A stretch of DNA of 64,000 bases from Inia geoffrensis. Taxonomy: Eukaryota; Chordata; Mammalia; Artiodactyla; Iniidae. Position numbers and translations under genes: made by a program. This document shows, piece after piece, positions 1 to 10,774 of the stretch; within the stretch, counting starts at the first letter, position 1; each line of letters begins with the position of its first letter. The stretch is taken from the NCBI GenBank assembly GCA_036417435.1, contig CM070904.1, positions 63,000,408 through 63,064,407 on the forward strand, read 5' to 3'. Below the pieces are notes generated by a model. That model did not search any database. It was not told the origin of the DNA and was given only the letters and a program-made list of their open reading frames with translations.

Positions 1-250
1 TCCACAATCTGAACAGCTGTGCTGATAAAAAAGAAAATACTTTTTGCATCATATGCCTGGTGTAAGGGCCTATGTGACATCCATGCAAAGGGGCCTGTTT
101 CCAGTGTGTCTTGTACTCTCAGCAAGGCAGTGAGAATCTCAGACAGGACAGGCTGTGCAACAGGCCAGCGCAGTATATCTCTTACATCATCCTGAGCTTT
201 TTCCAAGCAGCGGCTATTTCCAGTGTGTGAGAGATAAGCCTTCAACCATT
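1..250. other. Unique non-coding sequence
   Basis: No recognised repeat, exon or RNA gene. The stretch runs up to the left target-site duplication of the first SINE. Confidence 0.5.
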
Positions 251-267
251 TCTGCTTGTTATTTTTG

Positions 268-500
268 TTGTTGTTTGCTTGTTTGTTTGTTTGCGGTACG
301 CGGGCCTCTCACTGTTGTGGCCTCTCCCGTTGTGGAGCACAGGCTCCGGACGCGCAGGCTCCGGACGCGCAGGCTCAGCGGCCATGGCTCACGGGCCCAG
401 CCGCTCCGCGGCATGTGGGATCTTCCCGGACCGGGGCACGAACCCATGTCCCCTGCATTGGCAGGCGGACCCTCAACCACTGCGCCACCAGGGAAGCCCC
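268..500 (-). mobile_element. Young CHR-type tRNA-derived SINE with internal 15-bp duplication
   Basis: Read on the minus strand, the element starts at 500 with GGGCTTCCCTGGTGGCGCAG, which contains an A-box-like TGGCGCAGTGG. It continues through the tRNA-like B box, a GC-rich body and a tail seen here as T-rich sequence from 268. A 17-bp target-site duplication, TCTGCTTGTTATTTTTG, flanks it at 251-267 and 501-517 with one mismatch. This copy is unusual in carrying GGCTCCGGACGCGCA twice in tandem (342-372). Such SINEs are transcribed by RNA polymerase III and copied by L1 enzymes; they code for no protein. The open frames crossing the element are incidental. Confidence 0.96.
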
Positions 501-517
501 TCTGCTTGTCATTTTTG

Positions 518-1689
518 ATGTTTTGATTCTGGTTACCAGCTTAGAAATTAGGCCACCTAAGGAGGACCTGCTATTGCTGTGGTCCCGACTCTTTTTGTCT
601 TGCCTGTTCTCATTATTCTCTAGGTTGCCAGATAGAAACCTGCTGGGGTTTCCTCTGAGCTAGACAGTGACCTAACGTGTAGTCACTGCCCACCCCTGTT
701 CCCTCTCCCATGCAATGTTTATTGCTGCCCTGTTGGCACACCCCCAGCCTGCCTCTACTATTACTTATTCTGAAAGCCAGTCAGAATCTTCACATTTCCG
801 AGAGAAATGCCCCCTCTTGTGGTGGCTTCTGAATACTGCAGTTCTAGCTTCCAGCAGGAGCGCGTAAAATATCAGACAACTTCCTGCACATAGACCTGTG
901 AGGATACTAGGAACTCTAGTCAGCCGAGAGTGTAGAAAGTTGTGACATCTTGCTGTGAGAGCTAAATCTTCTCTAACTGCGTCAGGCTTTCAGATATATT
1001 TTGAACCACATGAAATTGCCGATAGTCAACCTTTTTTATTCTATAAAATGGCAACTTCATACAGCTCAATGTAATACATAAAGATAAGCCAGGCAGGGAA
1101 ACTTCTGCCAGCTTCTGTGGTTTTAACTGAGCCCTATGAATACCAGCCAAGAATGGAAATCCTTTCTATTCTAGTAACTACAGTGAGAATTTTTAAACAC
1201 AATAAATAAATACTTTTCAAGCCCTGAATGCTAGATATTTTGCCAAGCTCTGAACATAACCTTCTCATGTTTCTTGGTCATTTGGCAGTGATTATAAAAA
1301 GCAGGCGTCCCTAGATCTGTCATTTATTTGTTAAGGAGCATTTGCCAAATAAATGACAAAACTACCTCTACCTCAGCACAAGTAGCTGGTATTCCGAACA
1401 GGCTTCTTTACCTGAGGCAGAGCAAATATGGTAATGCTAAATGGAGTGCCACATCTTTCTCATAGATGTGATTATTTTTGTAAGTGTCTGATTTATTTAG
1501 GCACTTTATTTAGGCTTTTTAATATGAGAAATTAAATAGTGTGTGATGAATTATGTTAAGCAATCTTTTTTATCATGCTAACAAAATCTTAAAATAAAAT
1601 TTTATGTTTAACTATTCAATATTCAAAATCACTGTTGTCAGTGGAACATCTGTAACCTCATATCAGACAGTCTTTACAATAAATAAAGA
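518..1689. other. AT-rich unique sequence with one strong hairpin
   Basis: No gene or recognised repeat. A perfect 13-bp inverted repeat with a 15-base spacer lies at 1318-1358. AT content rises towards the old L1M on the right. Confidence 0.45.
1318..1358. repeat. Perfect inverted repeat, 13-bp arms
   Basis: TGTCATTTATTTG at 1318-1330 is matched exactly by its reverse complement at 1346-1358, leaving a 15-base loop. No transposon ends or TSD surround it. The function is unknown; it may be a chance palindrome in AT-rich DNA. Confidence 0.8.
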
Positions 1690-2170
1690 GCTTCTAGAAA
1701 TCAATGAGAAAAAAAGACCTGAAACTCAGTATGGCAAAGAAAATGATCAGACAATTCACGTGTTTTTTAAAAAGTGGCTGTCACACATGAAAAAAAGCTC
1801 AGTGTTTCTCAAACTTAGAGGAATGAAAATTAAACCTACATTGAGATGTCATTTCCGCTTCTCAGAATGGCAGAAATTAAAAAGTTTGTTGACACACTCT
1901 TGGCAAAGTTATGAAGAAACAGGCATTCATAACATTTCTGGTGTAAGTATAATTTGGGGTACACTTCCTAGAAAAGTCAAGTTAGCAAAAACTATCAACA
2001 CCATAAATATATATACACTCCAGGCCCTGACAACTTTCATGTCTGGTAGATATAGTCTACAGATAGGCTTGCACAAATATAATATGATATGTATAAAAAT
2101 GATATTATTTGCAGATTACATATAATAGCACAAAATTTCAAACAACATAAAGTCAAGAAGAATACAGTTA
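1690..2170 (+). mobile_element. Old L1M fragment, 5' part (split by a younger L1)
   Basis: This is decayed L1 ORF2 C-terminal sequence in sense orientation. It has the usual order of late ORF2 landmarks: the AATGAGAAAA segment, the CACATGAAAA segment, the ACATTGAGATGTCATTT segment and, near 2125, ATAGCACAAAATTTC running into the 3' end. A 173-codon open frame (1604-2125) is a remnant of this region, not a gene. The element resumes at 3226 after an insertion. Confidence 0.7.
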
Positions 2171-3212
2171 CATCACTCATCATCAGGGGATTGCAAATCA
2201 AAACCACATTGAGATATCTCATATCTATTAGGATGGCTATTATCAAAAAGACAAGAAATAACAAGTGTTGGTGAGGATGTGAAAAGGGAACACTTGTGTA
2301 CTGTTGGTGACAATGTAAATTGGTGCAGCCATTGTGGAAACAGTCTGAAGCTTCCTCAAAAGATTTAAAACAGAACTACCAGCGATTTAGAATAAATCAG
2401 CAAAATAGATTTAGAACTACCAGCAAAATAGAACTGATCCAGCAATTCCACTTCTGTGACAAATGAATGGATAAAGAAAATGTGGTATATAAATATATGC
2501 AATGGAATATTATTCAGCCATAAAAAATGAAATCTTGCCATTTGTGACAACATGAATAGACCTTGAGGGCATTATGTTAAGTGAAATAAGTCAGAGAAAG
2601 ACAAATAGAGACATACCTCATTTTATTGAGCTTCACTTCACTGTGCTTTGCAGGTATTGTGGGGTTTGTTTGGTTTTTTTTCCTACAAATTGAAGGTCTG
2701 TGCCAACCCTGCATCGAGCAAGTCAATCCGTGCCATTTTTCCGGCAGCATTTGCTCACTTCATGTCTCTGTGTCATTTTGGTAATTCTTGCAAATTTCAA
2801 GCATTTTCATTATTATCATATTTGTTATGGTGACCTGTGATCAGTGAACTTTGATGTTCCTACTGCAAAAAGATTACAGCTCTCTGAAGGCAAAAATGTT
2901 GGTTAGCATCTTTTTTGCCATAAAGTATTTTTAAATTAAGGTATATACATTGTTTTTTTAGACATAATGCTATGTCACACTTAATAGACTACAGTATAGC
3001 ATAAACATAACTTCTATATGCACTGGGAAACCAAAAAATTTGTGTGACTCCCTTTATTGCAATATTCACTTTATTGTTGTGGTCTGGAATCAAACCCGCA
3101 ATATCTCCAGGGTATGCCTGTATATACAAATATCAAATCATTATGTGTGTACCTGAAACTAATATAATATTATATGTCAGTTATGCCTCAATTTTTTAAA
3201 ACTCTTAAAAAA
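2171..3212 (+). mobile_element. 5'-truncated L1 inserted in the old L1M
   Basis: The ORF2 end is recognisable from CACTCATCATCAGGGGATTG through AATTGGTGCAGCCATTGTGG to ACCTTGAGGGCATTATG. The 3' untranslated end is at 3122-3212. A 13-bp TSD, AAGAATACAGTTA, lies at 2158-2170 and 3213-3225. The copy is interrupted at 2608-3120 by a Tigger transposon. The 3' UTR portion normally found between the two L1 pieces is not visible, so part was lost at or after the second insertion. Confidence 0.88.
2608..3120 (+). mobile_element. Internally deleted Tigger1-type DNA transposon
   Basis: The left end GAGACATACCTCATTTTATTG and the right end GGTATGCCTG are near-matching terminal inverted repeats, flanked by TA at 2606-2607 and 3121-3122 as expected for the Tc1/mariner superfamily (pogo branch). 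The left arm runs to about 2865 and joins directly to the right arm, which begins with AAAAAGATTACAGCTCTCTG. The transposase gene is missing, so this is a non-autonomous remnant. Confidence 0.88.
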
Positions 3213-3225
3213 AAGAATACAGTTA

Positions 3226-3560
3226 AATAAAAGTACCTCCATATAATGGAATATTATGCAGCTAAGAAAAAAATAGAAAGCTCTCCATGTAGAGCCATCT
3301 CCAAGATAAATTACTTGAAAAAATCAAAAACAAGGTAAAAAAATGTGCATAAAATGCCACTTTATAGTTACAGAATTTGTTTTTTGCTTTATAAACATAA
3401 ATAAACTCTAGAAGGATACCCAAAAAAGTAATAACATTGGTTAATGAGAAAGGCAGATTGTGGGAAGAAAACGTTTCACTACACTCTTATGGGGAAAGGA
3501 GGAATATATGAAAGCCTCACGTATACAAACATTAAATGTAATAAATCATTTATGCAGTAG
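3226..3560 (+). mobile_element. Old L1M fragment, 3' part
   Basis: The sequence continues the element broken at 2170. ATAATGGAATATTATGCAGC is a hallmark of the L1 ORF2 end, and the following AGATCTCCAAGATA-like and GGTTAATGAGAAAGG segments resemble L1M 3' UTRs. The outer edge is approximate. Confidence 0.65.
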
Positions 3561-3965
3561 GTTCAAAAAGAATCCCTTCTTTCATCTTCAACAAATGTAA
3601 TGAATTGTGTTGATGCGTAGGAAGGCTGTAAGTTAAACTGTTTAAAAGCTGCATTAATGCTGATTCCTTACTGCCAAACCCCTTGTCTGAGCCCAACAAG
3701 CGAAGGGTGTTGCTTTCCCACACACTGACGATAACAGAATTTGAGATGAAGTAGAGGCCCTGACCCCAAGATAAGAGCTCTGCTGAGTGCCTCGCTTTTC
3801 TTCAAGACCTCGAGCCACGTTTAGCATGAGCCGATGTCCAACAGCAGGCTAATGAGTCGGTGTTGCTACTTTCCATGTGAAATGAGTTTAACTAATACTT
3901 AAATAATTTAAAAGACACACGGTACTCAGTCTTTCTGAGCCTTTTTCTTCCTTTGCTGCCAATAT
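3561..3965. other. Unique non-coding sequence
   Basis: Moderate GC, no recognised repeat and no open frame with exon-like context. Confidence 0.4.
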
Positions 3966-4050
3966 TCACACATTCATTAATAATTATGAGCACCTACTAC
4001 TAGGTGCTATTCTGGGGGTGTCGGAATAGACAGTCCATGAGTACCCCCAA
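3966..4050 (-). mobile_element. L2 3'-end or MIR relic
   Basis: CATTCATTAATAATTATGAG followed by CACCTACTACTAGGTGCTAT resembles the reverse complement of the L2 3' end, which is shared in part by MIR. It is short and diverged. Confidence 0.5.
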
Positions 4051-4319
4051 AACACAGTAGCTTGAACGATGTACATTCTAGGGTCCAGACTTACCCCCGG
4101 GGCCAGCTCACTCCTTGTTGACCACCAAGAAGTTGAAATTTAGTTATTTATTGTTTCAGGGTGAGATGGCATAGATAAGCCCACCTACAAACCCAGAAAG
4201 GAATCAAGTCAAAGGGAAGGACATCGTAAGGGGAACGTTGAGCTTGGCAGTGTGATAAATGGCTCTTAGACCTTTTTGTTCCTAAGAACGGTGGATTTTT
4301 AAAACTAAACACGTGCACA
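4051..4319. other. Unique non-coding sequence
   Basis: Nothing recognised. Confidence 0.4.
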
Positions 4320-4405
4320 TACATCACCGACTAGCTGTGCGACTGGACAGCTCTTTTCACTCTCTGACTTTCCTTATCTGTCCTCTGAAAAATGAGGGAG
4401 CTTGA
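4320..4405 (-). mobile_element. MIR fragment
   Basis: GACTAGCTGTGCGACTGGAC and CCTTATCTGTCCTCTGAAAA, followed by ATGAGG, match the antisense MIR core (an ancient mammalian tRNA-derived SINE). Confidence 0.65.
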
Positions 4406-4600
4406 GTTAGAGCAGCGTTTCTCAACCTGTTTTCATTATCACCTCCCTACAGCCCCCCACCCCGCAAGAAGCCTCTTTAGATTCTTTTTTTCTCCAATCA
4501 CCTTCCACCATAAAATGTTGATACCACACGTATACTGCATATAGTGTATGTACCGTATGTATATCTGTGCTTCATACATAAAAAGTCCCTTTTTGCCCCC
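4406..4600. other. Unique non-coding sequence
   Basis: Nothing recognised with confidence; CGTTTCTCAACCTG at about 4417 is reminiscent of a hAT-element end but too short to call. Confidence 0.35.
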
Positions 4601-5097
4601 TGTGATGATTAGTTTTAATGTGGGAACTTGACTGGGCTAAGGCTGCCCAGATAGCTGGTGAAACATTATTTGGGGGTGTATCTGTGAGGGTGTTTCTGCA
4701 AAAGGTTAGTACTTGAATCCTTAGGCTGAGTAAGGAAGGTCTCCTCACCAATGCAGGTGGGCATCCTCCAACTTGCCGAGGGTCCAAATAGAGCAAAAAA
4801 GGCAGAGGAAGGATGAATGTGTTCTTTTTACTTGAGCTGGGACGTCATTTTCTCCTGCCTCATATGTTTGCGCTCCTAATTCCCAGGCCTTCAAAATAAG
4901 ACTAAGTTACATCACTAGCTTTCCTGTTTCTCCAGCTTTCAGACAGTAGATGGTGGGGCTTCTTGACCTCCATAATCATGTAAAGCAACTCTTGTAATAA
5001 ATCTCCCTTTATAATTATCTATCTACTTATCTATCTATCTACCTGTCTTTCTATCTATCCATTTGTTCTGTTTCTCTGGAGCAACGTGACTAATACA
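4601..5097 (+). mobile_element. Solo LTR, MaLR/ERVL-like, 497 bp
   Basis: The block starts with TGTGATGATTAGTTTTAATG and ends with TGACTAATACA, giving the TG...CA termini of an LTR. It is bordered by C-rich 5-6 base repeats (GCCCCC before, GCCCC after) that fit the 5-bp duplication made by ERVL-class integrases. A polyadenylation hexamer AATAAA lies near 4997. A (TATC)-rich tract at 5016-5062 lies near the 3' end. No internal retroviral sequence flanks it, so it is a recombined solo LTR. The TAATACA ending is shared with MaLR families; the exact family is uncertain. Confidence 0.75.
5016..5062. repeat. Interrupted (TATC)n microsatellite
   Basis: About eleven imperfect TATC/TACC units lie inside the solo LTR, downstream of its AATAAA signal. 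Confidence 0.8.
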
Positions 5098-5199
5098 GCC
5101 CCTAAGAACCAAATTTTGCCCAGATTGAAAATGCATGAATTACATCCACAAGAGGCATCCTCAAGATTCCTTCTAATTGTTAAACTAAGGAAGTGGTCC

Positions 5200-5400
5200 A
5201 ATGCAGTGGGGAAATGTGTGTACCTAGGCACCAGATCTTGACTCTATCACATCTTATCGCATGACCTTAAATAACTTATGTAACTTATCCTCACTCGTTA
5301 AAGTGTAATGATATGTCTCATGGGGTATCTCACTGGCTACAGCAAAGTGGGTAAAACCCCTAGCACTGGACCTGGCACACTGGAAGCAACCAATAATTGG
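5200..5400 (-). mobile_element. MIR element
   Basis: The antisense MIR layout is visible across most of its length: GCATGACCTTAAATAACTTA, a TTATCCTCACTCGTTAAA segment (core), and CCCCTAGCACTGGACCTGGC near the end. It is diverged but collinear. Confidence 0.72.
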
Positions 5401-5564
5401 CACCTTTTCATTTGTTTAATTAAAACAAATCTAAACAGGACATCTGTATATCTAAAAGATGAAACACTGATCCCAGTAACACATGCAATACTTGTAATCA
5501 ATGAGTCAAAAACCTATAACATGCTTTTGCATGTGCCAGGAATGTAGCCTTACCCCAAATGCTA

Positions 5565-5853
5565 GCCTTATCACGACTTCAGAATTCTCTCTGACTTTCA
5601 AGACCAACATCAAATGTCACCTGCTTCAATGAAACTTTCCCCAGTTTTACCAAATATAAATCTCCCCATTCTTTCAATTCCTATAGTGCACTCTGTTCAC
5701 AGCACAATTAAGGTGTTGAAAACATTCTGCTTTGTAGTTTATACAGATTTTAAGTATCTTAAGCATGGGAACTCTGTTTTATTCCTCTATGTAACACACA
5801 CACTCACACACACACTCAACATAATAGATTTTCAGTATTTGTTCAATAAATGA
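5565..5853 (+). mobile_element. L2 3' end
   Basis: Sense L2 landmarks occur in order: CATCAAATGTCACCTGCTTC, a TTTCCCCAGTTTTACC segment, GGGAACTCTGTTTTATTC and the terminal CAGTATTTGTTCAATAAATG. A small (CA)n stretch sits at 5793-5816. Confidence 0.78.
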
Positions 5854-7324
5854 ACTAATGCTGCAAAGTTGGATCCCAAAGATCAAATGTAACAGTAGCA
5901 CATAAAAACAAAAGGAAATTAATCGAATTAATATCTATGTTAACATGATGAGCTAGAAAAGGAACTAAAATATAGATGGAATTGAGTTTGGTTTTGTCAT
6001 TATTTATCCCTAAAATCCTAAACATGAGTCCCAAGTAAGAACTCATCTTTTCAAATTGCAGAAATTAGTGAAAAGTCCTTCTGCTAATAGTCAAGTTATG
6101 AGACATATGAATTAAAACAGGCTATTCCAGGGAGGGTTAGGCTGCTTCTTAATATGTATGGAACTTGATTTCTACTAAAATTGCACAGAGCATCTGTGTA
6201 ACATTCAGACAGTTTTCTGGATCTCCTATTCTATTACTATTACTAACGGTCATTTTTTGTCACACTCCTCCTTCAGGTGGGGGAAATTCTGTGATAAAAG
6301 AAGCACATACGTCAAATGTAATAGCAGAAAGCAAAGAGAAGCCAGAAAGAGAGAGTGACTATGTGAAGCATTTGTTTTTTAGACCCTATGATGTTTTAAG
6401 CATATACTTAATGCTTGTTACACATGCCGAATATCCAGGCTAATTAAGAAGCCCATACAGCTCTTGTTAAAATCTGTTCAAATTTTTTAGAGCACCTGTT
6501 ACAACAGAATGCCCACAGACTTGATAGTTTAGAGCCAAGACACCTGCTACCTTATGTCTCACAGTATGTTCAGTTTTATACTGTTAGCAAAAAAAAAAAA
6601 ACACTTTTTGACATTAGCAATCTTATACAAATGATATGAAATAGTCAGGAAAGAGTGATAGTTTAACCCTTCCGGTGCTTCTCTGGGAAACCCTACTCTT
6701 TCTTCCCTAGGAAATGGATTGCAATGGTTTGTCCATGAAATTTTTAAATCATCCTTAATCGTGCAAGGTTTTCTAAAGAGTCCAGTATCTTCCTGGACGT
6801 GTGGAACAGTGGAGCAGGGAATTTTCTAGTTAAAAGAAGCTCTCAGTGAGATCCCCTAAAAAAATATATCACTGTTTTGACTTTGTAAAATTCCAAGGCA
6901 GGTTTTAAGATTATTATTCCTGGTGAGAGTTTTACTAGAACATTATTTGAAAATGCATTTCATTTTGAAGGAGAAATATTATAATAATTTTCCACAGTTA
7001 AGGAATTTTCATAGTCCAGACATGTGCATAGGAGCATTTAAATATCTCTTTTAGATTCAATTTTATCATTTATAAACAAATCTTATAAGGATAATGTAAG
7101 AATGGTTTTCAAGATACATAATTTCCAAATGGCTGCCATTATCATCTAAAGTATTTAAGTCCCTTGAGGTCCAGAACAATGTCTCATTTGACTGCTAGCC
7201 CAGAGTTGCACAATAGAGTGGACAAATATTTCACCTTGATAGAAAACTTTTTCGATTTTATGCTGTCACAGTTCAGAATTTAATTCATGTTAATTACATT
7301 TCCTTTAAGAAAATCTGCCTTTGA
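5854..7324. other. AT-rich unique sequence, 1.5 kb
   Basis: No recognised repeat apart from a 13-base A run near 6588. Open frames here are short and lack exon-like flanks. Nothing else is supported. Confidence 0.4.
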
Positions 7325-7835
7325 TCTGGCAATGCCACTTCTAGAATTACGTCCTACAGTAAAATCACACATATATAGAAAGACTTAAACACAAGAATAT
7401 TATTTCCAGGACTCTCCATAAAACAAAAGATTTGAAACAACATGAATACCCGTTGATAGAGAACCAGGTAAATAAATTATGATAGATCAATACAATAGAA
7501 TACTATGTAGTTGGTTAGTGAATAAAGCGGATCTGTATATAATGATCTGAAACAATCTCCAAGATATACTGTTAAGTGAAAAACAAAGGGTAAAAGCAAA
7601 CAAATACACTCACAAAAACACATTTGAAAATTCATAGCAATATGGAATATCTTTGGAAGAAAACACAATAAACTGACAAAGGTGGTTATCTCTGGGGGGA
7701 GGAATTCAAGGATTAGGGAACAAGGATGGGAGCAACACTTTTCACGAAAAAATCCTTTTGTAACTTTAGCTATTTGTATTACATATACATCTTACCTATT
7801 CAAAATATCTTAAGATAAAAATTTAAATAATCTGT
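7325..7835 (+). mobile_element. L1M 3' end
   Basis: Sense L1M signatures run in order: GATCTGGCAATGCCACTTCT, AAACAACATGAATACCCGTT, AATAGAATACTATGTAG, AATCTCCAAGATATACTGTT, and GGTGGTTATCTCTGGGGGGA. It is strongly diverged with no clear TSD. Confidence 0.8.
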
Positions 7836-8762
7836 TAAATTTGGAGAAAAAATGTGATATATCACAGGCATACTTTACTATAATATAATACCCTAAAGTA
7901 TCAATACTTCTAAATTTCCAGACCGTTACGTAGTTAACTCCACATCAGTATTTAACAATATAAATCACAATTTAATGTCTAATTATCATGACGAAAACAG
8001 CTTTTGAATGTTGAATGTGTATAGCTGTATTCAAATACAAGCTGTTTTGACTTTTAACCAACATACCAGAACTGGGAGTGATTTTGTTGCATAATTAGAA
8101 AGCAACCTAGAATATATTTTTCTAAGATGTTTTTAAAGATAATGGGAAGCACTTTTAAATGTTCAAGAGAAGAAATGTTTTAGTTCCTGGACACCTAGCA
8201 GAAGAGAAAAGCAGAATTCTGTTTGTACTGGGCACCATAGTTCAGCACGCACCTTGTCGTTTTGTGCTGGAAGCATCCCAAACCAGGGACTCCTGGGGCC
8301 TGTTTCCTAAAATGGACAGGAATGGATCCTGTGACTTCTCCAAGGCTTGCAACTGCAAAGCCATACGTGGTGCAGAGCCCTGTAAATCCCCACACCCATA
8401 GTCAGGATCCGCTCTGGGCAATATATCGAAGCAGATGACTTACCTTCAGCCATCTTTCTTCCCTTCATAGAAAGGGGCTGTAGTCTTTCAAAAACAACTT
8501 TTTCTACCCTCAAGAGCCCTGCAACAACCAGCTCTCCAAAACCATCCGATGAACACGCTAAAATTATAGTATACTTAATGTTTCTTTACATTTGAAAAGA
8601 GAAGATAAAATTATTTGGAATTAGCATAAGAAGTAGATTCTGATGAAGAAATGTCAGGCTTTAGTCAGACAGTTTGAGGAGGATGAATGAAGAAAGATAA
8701 TCGCACCAAGCCAGCCACCCAGCCTTCTTGGTCAATGAAGGACTGACTTTAAGAACTCACAT
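7836..8762. other. Unique sequence, 0.9 kb, with one candidate splice donor
   Basis: The left half is AT-rich; the right half (8160-8540) is more balanced and contains CpGs. On the minus strand, ATGGCTGAAG is followed directly by GTAAGT at about 8437-8452, a good donor match after an ATG in strong initiation context. No gene can be reconstructed. Confidence 0.35.
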
Positions 8763-8974
8763 GGGGCTTCCCTGGTGGCGCAGTGGTTGAGAGTCCGCCT
8801 GCCGATGCAGGGGACACGGGTTCGTGCCCCGGTCCGGGAAGATCCCACGTGCCGCGGAGCGGCTGGGCCCGTGAGCCATGGCCGCTGAGCCTGCGCGTCC
8901 GGAGCCTGTGCTCCGCGGCGGGAGAGGCCACAGCAGTGAGAGGTCCGCGTACCGCAAAAAAAAAACAAAAAAAA
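8763..8974 (+). mobile_element. Young CHR-type SINE joined to an L1 3' end
   Basis: This is a full-length young subfamily copy: GGGGCTTCCCTGGTGGCGCA at the start, B box GGTTCGTGCCC and an A-rich tail. No convincing TSD is found immediately around it, because the tail abuts the last 85 bp of an L1. It is close to the apparent subfamily consensus, with no internal deletion. Confidence 0.95.
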
Positions 8975-9059
8975 TGCATATATATGTATAACTGAATCAC
9001 TTTGCTGTACAGCAGAAATTAACACAACATTGTAAATCAACTATCCTTCAATAAAAAAG
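8975..9059 (+). mobile_element. L1 3' terminus, 85 bp
   Basis: TATATGTATAACTGAATCAC, ACACAACATTGTAAATCAAC and a final CAATAAAAAA are the last bases of artiodactyl/cetacean-type L1 3' UTRs. The polyadenylation signal AATAAA is intact. Confidence 0.85.
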
Positions 9060-9064
9060 AAAAT

Positions 9065-9165
9065 CGAGACACACGAAGGTTAAGTAACTTGCTTCAGGTC
9101 ACAGAGCTGATAGGGTGGAGCCAGTACTTAAAACGAGGAAGCACTAGAGCTTTCACTCACAGGAC
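9065..9165 (+). mobile_element. MIR fragment
   Basis: GAAGGTTAAGTAACTTGCTT and AGGTCACAGAGCTGATAGGG match the MIR core in sense orientation. Confidence 0.8.
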
Positions 9166-9289
9166 ATAAATTAGTCATGATCTTTTTATTTTACGACGTT
9201 CTCCTCCTTCAGTTCTCAATTTTGATTTGCTTTTTGAACACTTATAAAATAATTTTTTAAAGTAAATTTTGAGCCTGTAGAGAATGTTG

Positions 9290-9640
9290 AAAGTGCTTGG
9301 GTTCAAATCCTAGCTCTACCACTTACCAACCGCATGACCTTGGAAAGCTCACTCTGTAAAGCAGAGAGAGTCATAGTACAGCTCTTACAGTGTTAGGATA
9401 AGGAATAAATGAGTTATTCATGTAAAGCATTTATAATAGTAAGTGCCATGTAAATATTTTCTTTTGTTGGTATCGTTGTTAGGTGCGGTTTATTTTCTGA
9501 GCTCTCCAATAGGATAAAAATAGTACCTTCCTCAGAGGTTTACTGAGCATTAGATGAGTTGAAATATGGAAGGCATGAAGAACGATGCCTGACACCAAGT
9601 AAATTCTGTTTGCTATTATATGATCCCCATTATTTATTAT
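9290..9640 (-). mobile_element. Two adjoining MIR fragments
   Basis: The first (9290-9460) contains TTCAAATCCTAGCTCTACCA and CATGACCTTGGAAAGCTCAC, then GGAATAAATGAG. The second (about 9515-9640) repeats the distal part: AAAAATAGTACCTTCCTCAG and TTAGATGAGTTGAAATATGG. Both are antisense. They could be two insertions or one duplicated relic. Confidence 0.7.
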
Positions 9641-10765
9641 TCTTATTCTTACCACCTGTGGTGTATTTTCTGACACTCCCAACACATGAGGAAAATCCTT
9701 TCATTTCTTTCACTCGTGAACAAAAATTCAGCTCAGTATGAACAGTTGGGTTACTGCTTTGAATGCTTCAAAATTTTTACAAACTAGTGGGGCTCACCCC
9801 AACGTTTTGCTTTTGTTTCACCCCAGCATACTGAGGCATGAGGCACACGCCCAGGAGTAGCAGCAGGGCCTGTTGATATATTTGAGACTATGTAGATGGT
9901 GAGCAGAAAGAACAAATAGGGGAGAGAGAGTTAAACACGAAAGAGAAATAAAGAAGGATGAAAAGAGTGAGGCTTGGAGGAACTGTGAGGAATGAAATTC
10001 CTAGCAGCTGTTAAGGCATTAACTTTAGCAAAGAGAAGCACATCTTCCTCTGTAAAATGAGGTAAGAAAGTGCTGAGCATGTCGGGAAGTTTGCAGGTTT
10101 GCTGATGGAATGTGGGGAAATTTCTCTCCCGTGACCTCAATTTCCCCTACAAAATAGGAAGTGAAGTCATCTGCCGGTAGCAAGGGTGGAAGTGGGGAAG
10201 TCTGGGTTTTGAAGAAGAGAAGAGAGGAAGTTTGAAATAGTGGCTGTGGGGAAGGAGAGAGACGATGGGCAGTGCTGAGGGCCTATATGACTTTACTGTG
10301 GCTCAGCCGACACGGTGGGGTTGTGTGGTTTCCTTCAGCCGTGCTCAGAACTGCTGTATGGGCACGGCCAGGACAGCTGGGTGGGGATTTTGCAAGGCTG
10401 TTGCAATGGAAGGAAAATAGAAGTTCGAAGATATTGACAAGACATAGGATGAAGTGATAAACCATCTAGATTAAGCGGAGAAGGAGGAAGAAGGAAGGGA
10501 ATTGGAGGGAAGGAAGTGGGGTTTATCTGGGAATTTCAGTGTGAAGGAATGGATTAGGTGAGAACAGCCTAGCGTGAAGTTGCAAGGCCATGTCATTACA
10601 GTCAGGGATTAGTAAACAGTACAGTACAGGCTTGAATATAATATTTCAGAAGTTAGCAGTTCTGGATGATGACAACATCAGGGTGCTGACCTGGGGGGTT
10701 GGGAGGGAGTGTTGATGAGGAGCAAAAGTGAAGGTTCCTGGAGATGAAAAAGTTTTAAAAACCAG
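9641..10765. other. Purine-rich unique sequence, 1.1 kb
   Basis: Long GA-rich stretches between 9900 and 10550 have no family I can name. The composition resembles that of some ancient mammalian repeats, but no landmark is firm. No exon is supported. Confidence 0.35.
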
Positions 10766-10774
10766 GAGTCCAGG

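Noticed and set aside
1604..2125. 173-codon plus-strand frame
   Set aside because: It overlaps decayed L1M ORF2 and lacks motifs or a sensible start; the frame is probably open by chance.
8732..9040. Overlapping open frames of 60-100 codons across every young SINE, with recurring sequence ending in NHCATREAP or QPLRHQGSP
   Set aside because: The same frames recur at each SINE copy on whichever strand the SINE lies. They are by-products of the GC-rich SINE body and not genes.
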